Assembly: GCF_029582805.1 (NCBI RefSeq)
Contig: NZ_JAKKUT010000002.1
Location: 954,001 to 1,018,000, forward strand
Source of the DNA: Candidatus Synechococcus calcipolaris G9
GTDB taxonomy: Bacteria > Cyanobacteriota > Cyanobacteriia > Thermosynechococcales > Thermosynechococcaceae
Length of the DNA stretch: 64,000 nucleotides
Reading direction: 5' to 3'
In this document: positions 54,717 to 63,974 of the stretch, one piece after another
Numbering within the stretch: position 1 is the stretch's first letter
Layout of the letters: each line of letters opens with the position of its first letter
Program-made: the position numbers and the translations under genes
Notes under the pieces: generated by a model
Seen by the model: the letters and a program-made list of their open reading frames with translations, nothing else
Told to the model about the DNA's origin: nothing
Databases searched by the model: none

Positions 54717-55250
54717 TTAGGAATTGCCCGCTGATTCAACTCTCACGTCAATGATTGAGGCTCGAAAACTATAGCCTGGGCCTTCCACTTCAACGGGAGT
54801 ACCTACCTTCACATTACTGTTCCCTAAGACCGGCCCATTGCGGGTTACTTGGCCCTTACCTTCCACGGTTAGGAGTAAGTTACTACTAAACCCCATTTCC
54901 GGCCGCGGATCCGGCAGGGCCTTAATGGAGCCATCGGGTTGGGAAGCAATCACGGTTCGCGGTAAGACTTCAACGTTCTTAATATCAATGGCACCGTAGG
55001 GTTGATTCCGAATCACAAAGTTAGCGGTGGTTCCTGCCTTAATGAGTTCCTGGGGTTTGGGGGTACTCAGCCCAAGAACCAATACATCCACTTCAATAGG
55101 CTGACTGGCGGCAACTTGGGCAATGGATGAACCTGATTTCCCCGGAATAAAAAACAAGCCAATCACCACAAATAGCAGAATTAAACCCGCTCCAATATCC
55201 AGCAGGCTCAATTTACCAAAAAGGCGACCGTGGGAGTCTATGATTTTCAT
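54717..55250 (-). CDS. DUF4330 protein
   Basis: A 177-residue protein of the DUF4330 family. It starts MKIIDSHGRLFGKLSLLDIGAGLILLFVVIGLFF, in which residues about 18-34 form the membrane helix. The following domain has regular beta strands and faces the periplasm (VEVLVLGLSTPKPQELI-like segment). Start ATG 55250; the frame is open to 55322. It precedes the LptF/G-like gene by 56 bases on the same strand, so envelope-related function is possible. Confidence 0.87.
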   Translation of the reverse strand: MKIIDSHGRLFGKLSLLDIGAGLILLFVVIGLFFIPGKSGSSIAQVAASQPIEVDVLVLGLSTPKPQELIKAGTTANFVIRNQPYGAIDIKNVEVLPRTVIASQPDGSIKALPDPRPEMGFSSNLLLTVEGKGQVTRNGPVLGNSNVKVGTPVEVEGPGYSFRASIIDVRVESAGNS

Positions 55251-55415
55251 GAACTGTTGACTTGAACCTCGATAATGCAATTTAATGGCAATTCTAATGC
55301 TGAACTGCCCTGAGTATACCAAGCCTGGCCCGCTGCCGTAGACCTAAGCTCAAGAAGAAAGGTACCAGACTCCAACGTAATTCGCTACTATTGAAAGAGT
55401 GCTTGATTGTGACCC

Positions 55416-56480
55416 ATGCCTCAAACCTTTGACCTCCACGTTGTTGAAACACGTCCCTTGCTGGCTCCGGCAACTCTTTTAACCGATCTTCCCCTCACCG
55501 ATCCCTTGGCAACGTTGGTGGCCGATACCCGCGATCGCATCCGTGGGATTTTAAGGGGCCAGGATCGCCGTTTATTAGTGATCGTAGGGCCCTGCTCCAT
55601 CCATGATGTGGATGCGGCCCTAGAGTATGGGCAAAAACTTCTGGAACTCCGCAACGACCTACGGGACTCCCTGGAAATCGTCATGCGCGTTTATTTTGAG
55701 AAACCCCGCACCTCCATTGGCTGGAAAGGGTTAATCAATGATCCCCACCTGAATGATACCTACGACATTAATACGGGGCTACGGGTTGCTCGTCAATTGC
55801 TGGTGGATTTAGCCTCCTTAGGAATGCCAGCGGCCACAGAATTACTCGACCCGATTATTCCCCAATACATTGCGGATGTGGTCAGTTGGACCGCGATCGG
55901 GGCCCGCACCACCGAAAGTCAGACCCACCGGCAAATGGCTTCAGGTCTATCCATGCCTGTGGGCTTCAAAAATGGTACGGATGGCCACCTGGATTCTGCC
56001 ATTAACGCCATGTTAGCGGCCCAGCACACCCATCACTTTTTAGGCATTAATGCCCAGGGGTTGGCCAGTATTGTCACCACGACGGGCAATCTCGATACCC
56101 ATCTAGTTCTGCGGGGGGGAAAAGATGGCCCCAATTACTCGCCTAGCCACATTGAAATGGCTGCCACTCTCCTAGAGCGTAAGGGTCTGAGTCCCCGGAT
56201 CATGGTGGATTGTAGCCATGCCAACGCCGCCAAGGATCACAATCGCCAAATTGAAGTACTCCATAGTATTGCAGAGCAAGTGCGCCATGGGCGATCGCCG
56301 ATCATGGGGGCAATGATTGAGAGTCATTTGCAGGCGGGCAACCAACCCATTCCCCAGGATTTGCGCCAACTTAACTACGGACAAAGTATTACCGATGCCT
56401 GTGTGAATTTTGATACCACCATTGTCATGCTGAAGGAGTTAGCCGCCGCAGTGGACAGTCAGTGCCTCGCGGTTCGTTAA
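55416..56480 (+). CDS. aroF: DAHP synthase, class I
   Basis: 3-deoxy-D-arabino-heptulosonate 7-phosphate synthase, first step of the shikimate pathway (cytosol). The 354 residues match the AroF/G/H class. Motifs are LLVIVGPCSIHD, VYFEKPRTSIGWKGLINDP, GARTTESQTHRQMASGLSMPVGFKNGTDG and MVDCSHANAAKDHNRQ. Feedback type (Phe, Tyr or Trp) cannot be assigned. Whether it should be called aroF, aroG or aroH is open. It lies 23 bases before the ABC permease. Confidence 0.95.
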   Translation: MPQTFDLHVVETRPLLAPATLLTDLPLTDPLATLVADTRDRIRGILRGQDRRLLVIVGPCSIHDVDAALEYGQKLLELRNDLRDSLEIVMRVYFEKPRTSIGWKGLINDPHLNDTYDINTGLRVARQLLVDLASLGMPAATELLDPIIPQYIADVVSWTAIGARTTESQTHRQMASGLSMPVGFKNGTDGHLDSAINAMLAAQHTHHFLGINAQGLASIVTTTGNLDTHLVLRGGKDGPNYSPSHIEMAATLLERKGLSPRIMVDCSHANAAKDHNRQIEVLHSIAEQVRHGRSPIMGAMIESHLQAGNQPIPQDLRQLNYGQSITDACVNFDTTIVMLKELAAAVDSQCLAVR

Positions 56481-56503
56481 ATTGACTACAGATTGACTAC
56501 GGC

Positions 56504-57643
56504 ATGATGGGCAAATGGCAACACCTCACCCACAATCCCTTGGCCCGTTTTGGTCTGGGTATTTTACTCTGCTTTTATCTCTTGGCCTTTGGGGCTGATT
56601 TTTTTGCGCCCTATAATCCCTATGCGTCCCAAGTAGACGGGGCTTTACTTCCTCCTACCCAAATCTATTGGCGGAATACCGCTGGTGAGTTTATCGGCCC
56701 CCATGTGTATCCCACGACCCTTGGCCCCGTCAGCCTGGAAACCGGAGATCGCCCCCTGGTAGTGGATCGCACCCAGCCGTCGCCCCTAAGGTTATTTGTA
56801 TCGGGGTTTGAGTATCATTTTTTACAATTATCCCTGCCCTTACCTTCTCGGTGGAGTTTGCAAGACCCTCGGATTGAACAACGGGTGATTGTACCTGGCA
56901 TCCCCAGTACATTGCATTTTTTTGGTACGGCGGGCCCCGGCCATCTCAATCTTTTGGGAACCGATGAGCAGGCCCGAGATCAACTTAGTCGGCTCCTATT
57001 TGGGGCACGGATCAGCCTCAGTATTGGTTTATTGGGGGTCGCCATTGCCTTTCCCATTGGTTTATTTGTGGGCGGCGTTTCCGGTTACTTTGGTGGCTGG
57101 CTTGATGGTGTCCTGATGCGCCTAGTGGAAGTGCTGATGACCATTCCCACGATTTATTTGTTGGTTTCTCTGGCGGCGGTGCTTCCCCCCGGTCTCAGTA
57201 GTGCCGAGCGATTTATGCTGATTATTTTTATTACCTCCTTTGTTAGTTGGGCTGGATTGGCGCGGGTGATTCGGGGCCAGGTTCTATCCCTCAAGGAAAT
57301 GGGCTATGTCCAGGCGGCCCAAGCCATGGGGGGGCGATCACTCTATATTATTTTGCGCCATGTTTTACCGCAAACGGCCAGCTATGTGATTATTTCGGCA
57401 ACTCTGGCGATTCCCAGTTTCATTGTGGCGGAATCGGTTTTGAGCTTGATTGGCTTGGGCATTCAACAGCCGGATCCCTCCTGGGGGAATATGCTTTCGT
57501 TGGCGACCAATGCCTCTATTTTGGTGCTGCAACCCTGGCTAATTTGGCCCCCGGCTCTGCTGATTGTCACCACCGTTCTTTGCTTTAATCTGTTAGGAGA
57601 TGCCCTTCGGGATGCCTTGGATCCCCGCAGTCTGCGCCTTTGA
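56504..57643 (+). CDS. Peptide/nickel-type ABC transporter permease (DppC-like)
   Basis: A 379-residue inner-membrane permease. Helix 1 (about 18-36) is followed by a long periplasmic segment of about 120 residues (about 40-155), and then the five-helix BPD domain. The DppC landmarks are LLGTDEQARDQLSRLLFGARISL and the EAA loop YVQAAQAMGGRSLYIILRHVLPQ. The periplasmic segment is longer than in most DppC proteins, a feature common in cyanobacterial members. No partner permease, ATPase or binding protein is adjacent. Confidence 0.9.
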   Translation: MMGKWQHLTHNPLARFGLGILLCFYLLAFGADFFAPYNPYASQVDGALLPPTQIYWRNTAGEFIGPHVYPTTLGPVSLETGDRPLVVDRTQPSPLRLFVSGFEYHFLQLSLPLPSRWSLQDPRIEQRVIVPGIPSTLHFFGTAGPGHLNLLGTDEQARDQLSRLLFGARISLSIGLLGVAIAFPIGLFVGGVSGYFGGWLDGVLMRLVEVLMTIPTIYLLVSLAAVLPPGLSSAERFMLIIFITSFVSWAGLARVIRGQVLSLKEMGYVQAAQAMGGRSLYIILRHVLPQTASYVIISATLAIPSFIVAESVLSLIGLGIQQPDPSWGNMLSLATNASILVLQPWLIWPPALLIVTTVLCFNLLGDALRDALDPRSLRL

Positions 57644-57727
57644 ACCTGAAACAGACTTGGGCACAGTCTGCCAGGTTGCCATCTGAGGAGCCATTGAGGG
57701 ATCGGGCAATATTTTGTTTGAGTTTAC

Positions 57728-58393
57728 TCATCGTGCCCTGCCATTGCCTGAAGTTTCTAAACTGACCGAAACCAGATGCTTCAGCACTTGGGCCACTCGG
57801 AGTAAGTTGCTATCGGCATCTGAGAGCAGAGTAAAACTCTGAGACAGGGCAAATTCGCCACGCTCTAATTTCAAAAACAGATAATCATATCCATTGGTGA
57901 CTAATCCAAAAACAGGGCGATCGGGATAGGGACTGGCAGCCATATAGGCGATCGCCTGGGGAACAGCCCGCAGCACACTAAACCCACCCCGCTTCCCTTC
58001 AATCACCACTAACCAAAAATCATCCTGTACCGTTAGGGCATCAATCCGCCCCTCTAAGGTCATTCTTCCTGCTTCGTCATCCACCTGGGTCTGCACCTCA
58101 ACCCACGTTTCTCCCCGAATCCGGTAGGGTGGATCGCACAGTCCCAAGGCATCCAGCAGGGGCGAGAATAAAATAATGTTCAGTGTTCCTTCGCTAACTT
58201 CACCCTCTTCTAAATAGGCAAGATACCGCTGGGCTAAACGATTCAAAGCCAGTACTTCTTGATCCGTGGGTGGCGGCAAAAAATCTCTCCATTCAGGGAA
58301 AAACTCAGGATTATCGGTGCGTTGTAGCCCAAGTTTGTCTTGAATATCCCGGAAATTAATAATTGCTTTGGTAATCGCGGTGACTGGAACCAT
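57728..58393 (-). CDS. PD-(D/E)XK nuclease-like protein (HsdR-N-like)
   Basis: A 221-residue protein of the kind often annotated as a restriction endonuclease R-subunit N-terminus in cyanobacteria. The core is visible as LEGRIDALTVQDDFWLVVIEGKRGG, with Asp in RIDAL and Glu-x-Lys in IEGKR. The following ALPQAIAYMAASPY-like helix closes the fold. No helicase or HsdM/HsdS gene is nearby. Stand-alone versions have unknown function. It precedes no other gene on its strand for about 85 bases. Confidence 0.82.
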   Translation of the reverse strand: MVPVTAITKAIINFRDIQDKLGLQRTDNPEFFPEWRDFLPPPTDQEVLALNRLAQRYLAYLEEGEVSEGTLNIILFSPLLDALGLCDPPYRIRGETWVEVQTQVDDEAGRMTLEGRIDALTVQDDFWLVVIEGKRGGFSVLRAVPQAIAYMAASPYPDRPVFGLVTNGYDYLFLKLERGEFALSQSFTLLSDADSNLLRVAQVLKHLVSVSLETSGNGRAR

Positions 58394-58480
58394 TGCTTAT
58401 ATTCCTCTTGATGATTAATCACCCATCTCCCAGCGCAATGAACGAATGACATTGGTCAATCCATACCCCAAATCTTCTTT

Positions 58481-59131
58481 TTATACCTGGCTGAGGTGTT
58501 GTCTGATAAATTCTCGAAAGGCCTGTTCTGCCACAATTTCGTCCTGTTGGGCTTGCTCTAGAAAGTGATATAGATACTCTTTTTCGACCCAAGGAAATGT
58601 GGGACTGCGATCGCACTCTTGATAGTCCCTCTCCTGCAACTGAAAAATCCGCCAATCTTGCCCGTTATATCGCCAAAGCTCTGGTACTCCCATGGCGGCA
58701 TAGAGGCGGTTTTTATCAATATCGGTGTGGGTTATATCCACTTCAACGACCAGATCCGGAGGGGGATCAGTGGCAAAATCAACCTTGCGTCCGGCAACCG
58801 TGGGCTGATTTTGAATGTAGTAAGCACAATCAGGCTCGGAACCGCGATCGAGTTCCTGCCGATCCATCGTTGTTGATCCCATGGTTTTAATTTTCATGCC
58901 CATTTCAAAAACTAACGTGATAATAAAACGCTCAATTAAGCGCAGGGCAAACTCATGGGATTCTAAGGGCATGGTAATTTCTAAAACTCCACGATCGTAG
59001 GTGAGACGGGCCCCACGACGTTGGGGCAAGGCATGAAGAATTTGTTGATAGGCATTCCAGGTTAGCCCCCGCAAAGCTACGCGCTTTTCACCGATCGGTT
59101 GTGTATTCATTTGGGGTGCAATGGCGACCAT
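58481..59131 (-). CDS. Uma2-family (DUF820) putative endonuclease
   Basis: A 216-residue protein of the very large cyanobacterial DUF820/Uma2 family with a restriction-endonuclease fold. Landmarks are RLTYDRGVLEITMPLESHE, the core Asp in EPDCAYYIQN, and the PPDLVVEVDITHTDIDK segment with E-x-(x) metal residues. It ends with a charged helical tail rich in Gln/Glu. These genes are abundant and poorly understood; most are single and may be mobile-element passengers. Confidence 0.9.
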   Translation of the reverse strand: MVAIAPQMNTQPIGEKRVALRGLTWNAYQQILHALPQRRGARLTYDRGVLEITMPLESHEFALRLIERFIITLVFEMGMKIKTMGSTTMDRQELDRGSEPDCAYYIQNQPTVAGRKVDFATDPPPDLVVEVDITHTDIDKNRLYAAMGVPELWRYNGQDWRIFQLQERDYQECDRSPTFPWVEKEYLYHFLEQAQQDEIVAEQAFREFIRQHLSQV

Positions 59132-59205
59132 GGGGTAATTCCTCTTGCTAATAACTTTGCGGCAAAGGAAAATTTATCCAAGTGATTCCTGCCACCTTAT
59201 CGATC

Positions 59206-60993
59206 TTAGATACTAAAGAGGGTCTTTAGCCGCTCTCGAATCCAGAAGAGGGGCGGTAAACTAGAGTCACTTTTACCATTGGCATCCACTAAGCCCAACT
59301 CCTGAAGAACTTGTTGCCGGGCAGCGAGTTCATTGGCAATTTCTTCGGCGAGGCGAGGATGAACCTGGAGGAGTTTCTGGAGAGTCTCACGGTTGACAAC
59401 AAATAGGGTGGAGTCCTCTAGACAGCGCACCGTAGCGGTTCGGGGCAATCCCGTTAGGACAGAAATTTCCCCAAAAAACTCTCCTTCGTGCAGGGTTGCC
59501 AGAATTTGATCGAGGCGTTCAGAGCGAATTTCCACGGCCCCCGACAAAACAATATAAAAAGCATCTCCCTCGTCATGCTCACGGAAAATTACTCGACTAG
59601 CGGGAAAAAACTGCCGATGGCCCAGTTCAATCAGCATTCGTATTTCAGAGTCAGTACAGCGCGAAAAATAACTAATATGCCGGAGTAATTCTGCCAAGGC
59701 TGGGGTTTTCTTAACGCGGGCGGCCTTTTGGCGAAGGACGGTGGAGGAATCCTCTTGGGTTAGCTGTTGGGAGGGAGAATCATTGATCAACGCCCGCAGA
59801 CCCCCAATATCCTTGACATGGAGATCGAGTTGGGGGAAGGGGACTTGAATCCCCCGATGTTTGAGTTCCTGTTCAATGAGAAAGTTGAGGGCACTTTTAA
59901 TCGGTTCTGAATCCTGGGGGCGATCGATCCACGCAAGTAGATCAAACTCGTAGGCACTCTCGCCAAACTTGCGAAACCAAACGCTAGGGGCCGGATTTGT
60001 TAATACACGGGGATCCTGACGGGCGGCACTGAGGAGAGCCTCGGTCACTAAAATGGTATCACTGCCGTAGGCAATGCCCACCGGGACATGAATGCGGCTA
60101 TCGGGACTACCATAACTCCAGTTGACCACGTTCTTTTCAATGAAGCGATTATTGGGCACAATCACGTATTGGCTATCATTGGTGCGAATTACGGTAGAAC
60201 GAATGGAAATTTTCTCGACAGTTCCCAGGAGTCCATCTACTTCGATAAAATCTCCCACTTTAATGGGATGCTCCAACAGAATCGTTAAACCACTAATAAA
60301 GTTACTGGCTAGACTTTGCAAACCAAAACCAAAACCAATACCGAGAACCCCTGCTAAGACCGTGAGGGAACTCAAATCAATGCCAGCGGTTTGAAGAACA
60401 ACAATAAAACCAATCAAACTGAGGGCATAGCTAATGGCACGGGTAATGGTTTCCTGGGAGCCTCTATCAACGCGAAGTTGAATCAAGATGCGTTGTTTAA
60501 TCCATTCACTGATCCAACGGGATACGAAGAAGACCATAATGGATAGAAAGACAATCCAAAAAACAAATCCCAAGGTGACTTCAGTACGTCCAAGCTGAAA
60601 AAAGGGCGTTGTAAAAAGGGTCTGAATTTGCTTACCAATTCTCTCGGTCAAGTTATTGACATGGCGTTGGAGGGGGCGGAAGGTCTCTATCGATCGCAAG
60701 CTCCAGGAAATTAAGCTCACCCAAAGAAATATTCGTATCCCCAGTCGAAGCAGAGAAAATCCGAGGCCAAACCAATCTTGTTGCTTTTGATTGAATTGAT
60801 GAATCTTTCCCTGAAGCCAACGGCCGCCTTTTTGAATTAACAACCAATCTAGAAAAATGACGATCCCCGCCATTAGACCAATTTGGAGTGCTTCTAATAC
60901 AATTTCAAAAAAACGTTCCCGGCGTTGATTAATTGCGCCAGTTAAAAGGGATGTTTCTAAGGAAATCAGAAACCAAAGAATCTGTTTGCTCAT
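59206..60993 (-). CDS. MscS-type mechanosensitive channel with cyclic-nucleotide-binding domain
   Basis: A 595-residue inner-membrane channel. An N-terminal extension with additional helices (about 5-150) leads to the MscS core. TM3-like and beta domains carry GVLGIGFGFGLQSLASNFISGL, then IKVGDFIEVDGLLGTVEKI. A C-terminal cNMP-binding domain occupies about 440-560 (GAVEIRSE, LHEGEFFGEISVLTGLPRTATVR). Start ATG 60993 overlaps the ankyrin gene stop by four bases (ATGA), which decides the start. It should open with tension and be modulated by cAMP or cGMP. Confidence 0.9.
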   Translation of the reverse strand: MSKQILWFLISLETSLLTGAINQRRERFFEIVLEALQIGLMAGIVIFLDWLLIQKGGRWLQGKIHQFNQKQQDWFGLGFSLLRLGIRIFLWVSLISWSLRSIETFRPLQRHVNNLTERIGKQIQTLFTTPFFQLGRTEVTLGFVFWIVFLSIMVFFVSRWISEWIKQRILIQLRVDRGSQETITRAISYALSLIGFIVVLQTAGIDLSSLTVLAGVLGIGFGFGLQSLASNFISGLTILLEHPIKVGDFIEVDGLLGTVEKISIRSTVIRTNDSQYVIVPNNRFIEKNVVNWSYGSPDSRIHVPVGIAYGSDTILVTEALLSAARQDPRVLTNPAPSVWFRKFGESAYEFDLLAWIDRPQDSEPIKSALNFLIEQELKHRGIQVPFPQLDLHVKDIGGLRALINDSPSQQLTQEDSSTVLRQKAARVKKTPALAELLRHISYFSRCTDSEIRMLIELGHRQFFPASRVIFREHDEGDAFYIVLSGAVEIRSERLDQILATLHEGEFFGEISVLTGLPRTATVRCLEDSTLFVVNRETLQKLLQVHPRLAEEIANELAARQQVLQELGLVDANGKSDSSLPPLFWIRERLKTLFSI

Positions 60994-61469
60994 AGGGATG
61001 CTGCTCGGGCCGCCTTGATCTGCTGAACAACAACTTGATGGCCACCCTCTAGGGCCCAAATTAGGGCAGTCCAGGAGTTCTGATCCTTGATATTGAGATC
61101 CGCTCCCGCTGCCAAGAGTATCTCGACAATTTGCTCCTGGCCCTTGGCAGCCGCAGCCATGAGGGGTGTCAAGCCAAAGTTGGTTTGACTATTCACATTT
61201 GCCCCTTGTTCTAAGAGGGTTTTTACAATCAAAAGTTCCCCAACCCCGGCAGCGGCCATCAGGGCTGTCCACCCTTCGCCATCGCTCTGATTGGGATCGG
61301 CACCGGCGGATAACAAATCTTGCAGTATCTCTAGTTGACCTGCCTCCGCCGCGATCGCCAAGAGGGGCATTCCTTCACTATCGGTACTTTGGGGGTCAAA
61401 CCCCTCATCTAGGGCTTGCTGAATCAGTGAACGCTGACCATTCATTATGGCGTCAATAATAGGATTCAT
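60990..61469 (-). CDS. Ankyrin-repeat protein
   Basis: A 159-residue protein almost wholly composed of four ankyrin repeats of about 33 residues (each with a G-x-TPL-type or GWTALM-type turn, such as GEGWTALMAAAG and NFGLTPLMAAAAKGQEQIVEILL). No signal or membrane segment. It is translationally coupled (ATGA) to the cNMP-MscS channel gene that follows, so a regulatory or assembly role for the channel is a reasonable hypothesis. Confidence 0.92.
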   Translation of the reverse strand: MNPIIDAIMNGQRSLIQQALDEGFDPQSTDSEGMPLLAIAAEAGQLEILQDLLSAGADPNQSDGEGWTALMAAAGVGELLIVKTLLEQGANVNSQTNFGLTPLMAAAAKGQEQIVEILLAAGADLNIKDQNSWTALIWALEGGHQVVVQQIKAARAASL

Positions 61470-61630
61470 CCCTCACCTCACTACTCTGCCTTAGATTCTA
61501 AGGGGCCAATTCGAGAGTTGGGGGTGTTGAGCAGAAGGATTTTAGCTCGATCTTGGCTAAATTCAAGGGCTAGGCTAGGATAGTGCAAGAATTATGTCAT
61601 TCACGTTCAGTTACCCCTTTAGGTCAAACC

Positions 61631-61837
61631 ATGGTACCGGATCTGTCCCCATTGCCTTCGTCGTCATCCGTCCCATTGTCTATCCAAGCGCATATCGTTG
61701 TGGCTCAAAAGTTTGAGGATACCTTGGGGGATGATTTTGCCAAAACTTGGAATAATTTTATTGATTCGGGTCAGGTGTGGGCCCTGATCATTGGGTTGGG
61801 CATCGGCTGGTTATTTGGCAAACTGCTAAATTTTTAG
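61631..61837 (+). CDS. Small tail-anchored membrane protein, unknown
   Basis: A 68-residue protein from ATG 61631 (AGG upstream; a GTG at 61583 would add 16 residues). The N-terminal half is Ser/Pro-rich. A C-terminal hydrophobic segment (about 48-66: VWALIIGLGIGWLFGKLL) anchors it. It ends 27 bases before argH and may be cotranscribed. The family is not recognised but a small conserved cyanobacterial protein is plausible. Confidence 0.65.
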   Translation: MVPDLSPLPSSSSVPLSIQAHIVVAQKFEDTLGDDFAKTWNNFIDSGQVWALIIGLGIGWLFGKLLNF

Positions 61838-61864
61838 ATTTTCTATTATTTTACGAGGGTTAAT

Positions 61865-63250
61865 GTGACCACCTCCCCCCAGCCTTGGAGTCAACGGTTT
61901 GAATCCGCTCTCCACCCTGCGATCGCCCGTTTTAATGCCAGTATTGGTTTTGACATTCGTCTGATTGAGTATGATCTGACGGGTTCCCAGGCCCATGCCC
62001 GTATGTTGGGTAAAACCGGAATTATCCCTGCCGCAGAGGCGGAGCAGTTGGTGGCTGGTCTTGAGCAAATCCGCCAAGAGTATCGCCGAGGTGAGTTTCA
62101 GCCGGGAATTGATGCGGAAGATGTTCACTTTGCCGTAGAGCGTCGCCTCACGGAATTGATTGGGGATGTGGGCAAAAAACTTCACACGGGGCGATCGCGC
62201 AATGATCAGGTAGGGACGGATACGCGCCTTTACTTGCGGGAACAGGTTCGCCTGATCCAGGATCAACTCCGCCAATGGCAACGCACCTTACTGGATCTGG
62301 CTGAACCCCATATTGAAACCCTGATTCCTGGCTATACCCACCTGCAACGGGCCCAACCCCTCAGTTTAGCCCACCATCTTCTTGCCTATGTGGAGATGGC
62401 CCAGCGGGATTGGCAACGGTTGGATCAACTGTATGAGCGGGTTAATGTTTCACCCTTGGGTAGTGGGGCCTTGGCCGGAACGACCTTTCCCATCGATCGC
62501 CATTACAGTGCCGAACTGTTAAATTTTGGTGGGGTCTACCGCAATAGTTTAGATGGGGTCAGCGATCGCGACTTTGCCATTGAATTTCTCTGTGCCGCAA
62601 GTTTAATTATGGTGCATTTATCACGGCTGGCGGAGGAAGTCATTCTCTGGGCATCGGAAGAGTTTGCCTTTGTGAAGCTCACGGATAGTTGTGCCACTGG
62701 CTCCAGTATTATGCCCCAGAAAAAGAATCCAGATGTGCCGGAACTGGTGCGGGGAAAAACGGGGCGGGTCTTTGGGCATTTGCAGGGGATGCTCGTACTC
62801 ATGAAGGGACTGCCCCTGGCCTATAACAAGGATTTACAGGAGGATAAGGAAGCACTCTTTGATGGGGTGGATACGGTGTCTGCCTGCTTAGAGGCGATGA
62901 CTATTTTGATGGCGGAGGGACTCACCTTCCGGGGCGATCGCCTGGCGGTGGCGGTGGAGAGTGATTTTGCCAATGCAACGGATGTGGCAGATTATTTGGC
63001 CGGCAAGGGTATACCGTTCCGGGAAGCCTATAATCTGGTGGGCCAAGTGGTGAAAACCTGTTTAGCCCAGGGCAAGATACTCAAGGAACTCAGTCTGGAG
63101 GAATGGCAAGCACTCCATCCTAAGTTTGATGCGGATATTTACGCAGCGATCGCCCCGCGTCAGGTGGTAGCAGCCCGCAATAGTTTTGGGGGCACAGGTT
63201 TTGAGCAAGTTCGCCAAGCGATCGCCGTCGCTAGACAAGCTATTTCATGA
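61865..63250 (+). CDS. argH: Argininosuccinate lyase
   Basis: Cleaves argininosuccinate to arginine and fumarate, last step of arginine synthesis (cytosol, tetramer). 461 residues starting at GTG 61865 with GAGGG upstream. Motifs are [37 protein letters not shown] and the family signature [16 protein letters not shown]. Complete. It is preceded by the small membrane protein and followed 41 bases later by a PIN-type toxin gene. Confidence 0.97.
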   Translation: MTTSPQPWSQRFESALHPAIARFNASIGFDIRLIEYDLTGSQAHARMLGKTGIIPAAEAEQLVAGLEQIRQEYRRGEFQPGIDAEDVHFAVERRLTELIGDVGKKLHTGRSRNDQVGTDTRLYLREQVRLIQDQLRQWQRTLLDLAEPHIETLIPGYTHLQRAQPLSLAHHLLAYVEMAQRDWQRLDQLYERVNVSPLGSGALAGTTFPIDRHYSAELLNFGGVYRNSLDGVSDRDFAIEFLCAASLIMVHLSRLAEEVILWASEEFAFVKLTDSCATGSSIMPQKKNPDVPELVRGKTGRVFGHLQGMLVLMKGLPLAYNKDLQEDKEALFDGVDTVSACLEAMTILMAEGLTFRGDRLAVAVESDFANATDVADYLAGKGIPFREAYNLVGQVVKTCLAQGKILKELSLEEWQALHPKFDADIYAAIAPRQVVAARNSFGGTGFEQVRQAIAVARQAIS

Positions 63251-63291
63251 GTTAATTCAGTAGTAATAAGGCTGATGGGACTATATCTCTG

Positions 63292-63732
63292 ATGCTGCCA
63301 CCCATACCCATTCCCCAAATTGTGATCGATACAAATGTCGTTGTTGCTGGGCTACGATCTAGAAACGGAAGTGCTTTTCGTCTATTGGGATTGGTTGGTA
63401 GTGAGCAGTTTCAGATCAATCTTTCTGTGCCGCTAGTTTTGGAGTACGAAGAAGTCTTATTGCGGGAACTGCCAAATCTGGCCATGAATGTCTCAGATAT
63501 ACAAGATTTTCTTGATTTTCACTGCGCGGTTGCGACCCATCAGCAGATTTTTTTCCTTTGGCGACCTTTCTTGCTTGATCCAAAGGATGACATGGTTTTG
63601 GAACTGGCAGTTAACGCCAGGTGTGATAGCGTAGTGACATACAATATCCGCGATTTTGTAGGCATTGAGCAGTTTGGGGTAAATGCCATGACACCAGCAA
63701 AGTTCCTAGAGTCTATTGGAGCACTGTCTTGA
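63292..63732 (+). CDS. PIN-domain toxin
   Basis: A 146-residue PIN-fold ribonuclease of the group annotated as putative toxin-antitoxin toxin, PIN family. Acidic residues are placed as expected: IDTNVVVAGL (first Asp), LDPKDDMVLELAVNA (second and third acids) and VTYNIRDF (last Asp). It precedes its antitoxin, with a TTGA overlap of four bases. Order toxin-antitoxin is the reverse of most VapBC pairs. Confidence 0.88.
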   Translation: MLPPIPIPQIVIDTNVVVAGLRSRNGSAFRLLGLVGSEQFQINLSVPLVLEYEEVLLRELPNLAMNVSDIQDFLDFHCAVATHQQIFFLWRPFLLDPKDDMVLELAVNARCDSVVTYNIRDFVGIEQFGVNAMTPAKFLESIGALS

Positions 63733-63974
63733 GCACATTAAGCATCCAGCTACCTGACTCCCTATACAAAAGCTTGCAAAGACTGGCAAAGCAGAATGGG
63801 GTTTCCTTAGATCAGTTTATTGCCATGGCCGTGGCCGAGAAAATTTCAGCCTTAACGACTGAGGGATATTTGCAAGAGCGGGCAAGTCGTGGTGAACGGA
63901 CAAAATATGAGGCTGTGTTGGCTAAAGTCGCTGATGTTGAGCCAGAACTTGATAACCAGTTGCCGCCAGCATAA
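63729..63974 (+). CDS. RHH-type antitoxin
   Basis: An 81-residue protein starting at TTG 63729, whose codon overlaps the toxin stop. It opens STLSIQLPDSLYKSLQRLAKQ, the ribbon-helix-helix pattern of CopG/HicB-like antitoxins, with DQFIAMAVAEKISAL as the second helix. The tail is charged. It should bind both DNA and the PIN toxin. It lies at the window end (25 bases left), and nothing further can be said of its downstream context. Confidence 0.82.
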   Translation: MSTLSIQLPDSLYKSLQRLAKQNGVSLDQFIAMAVAEKISALTTEGYLQERASRGERTKYEAVLAKVADVEPELDNQLPPA

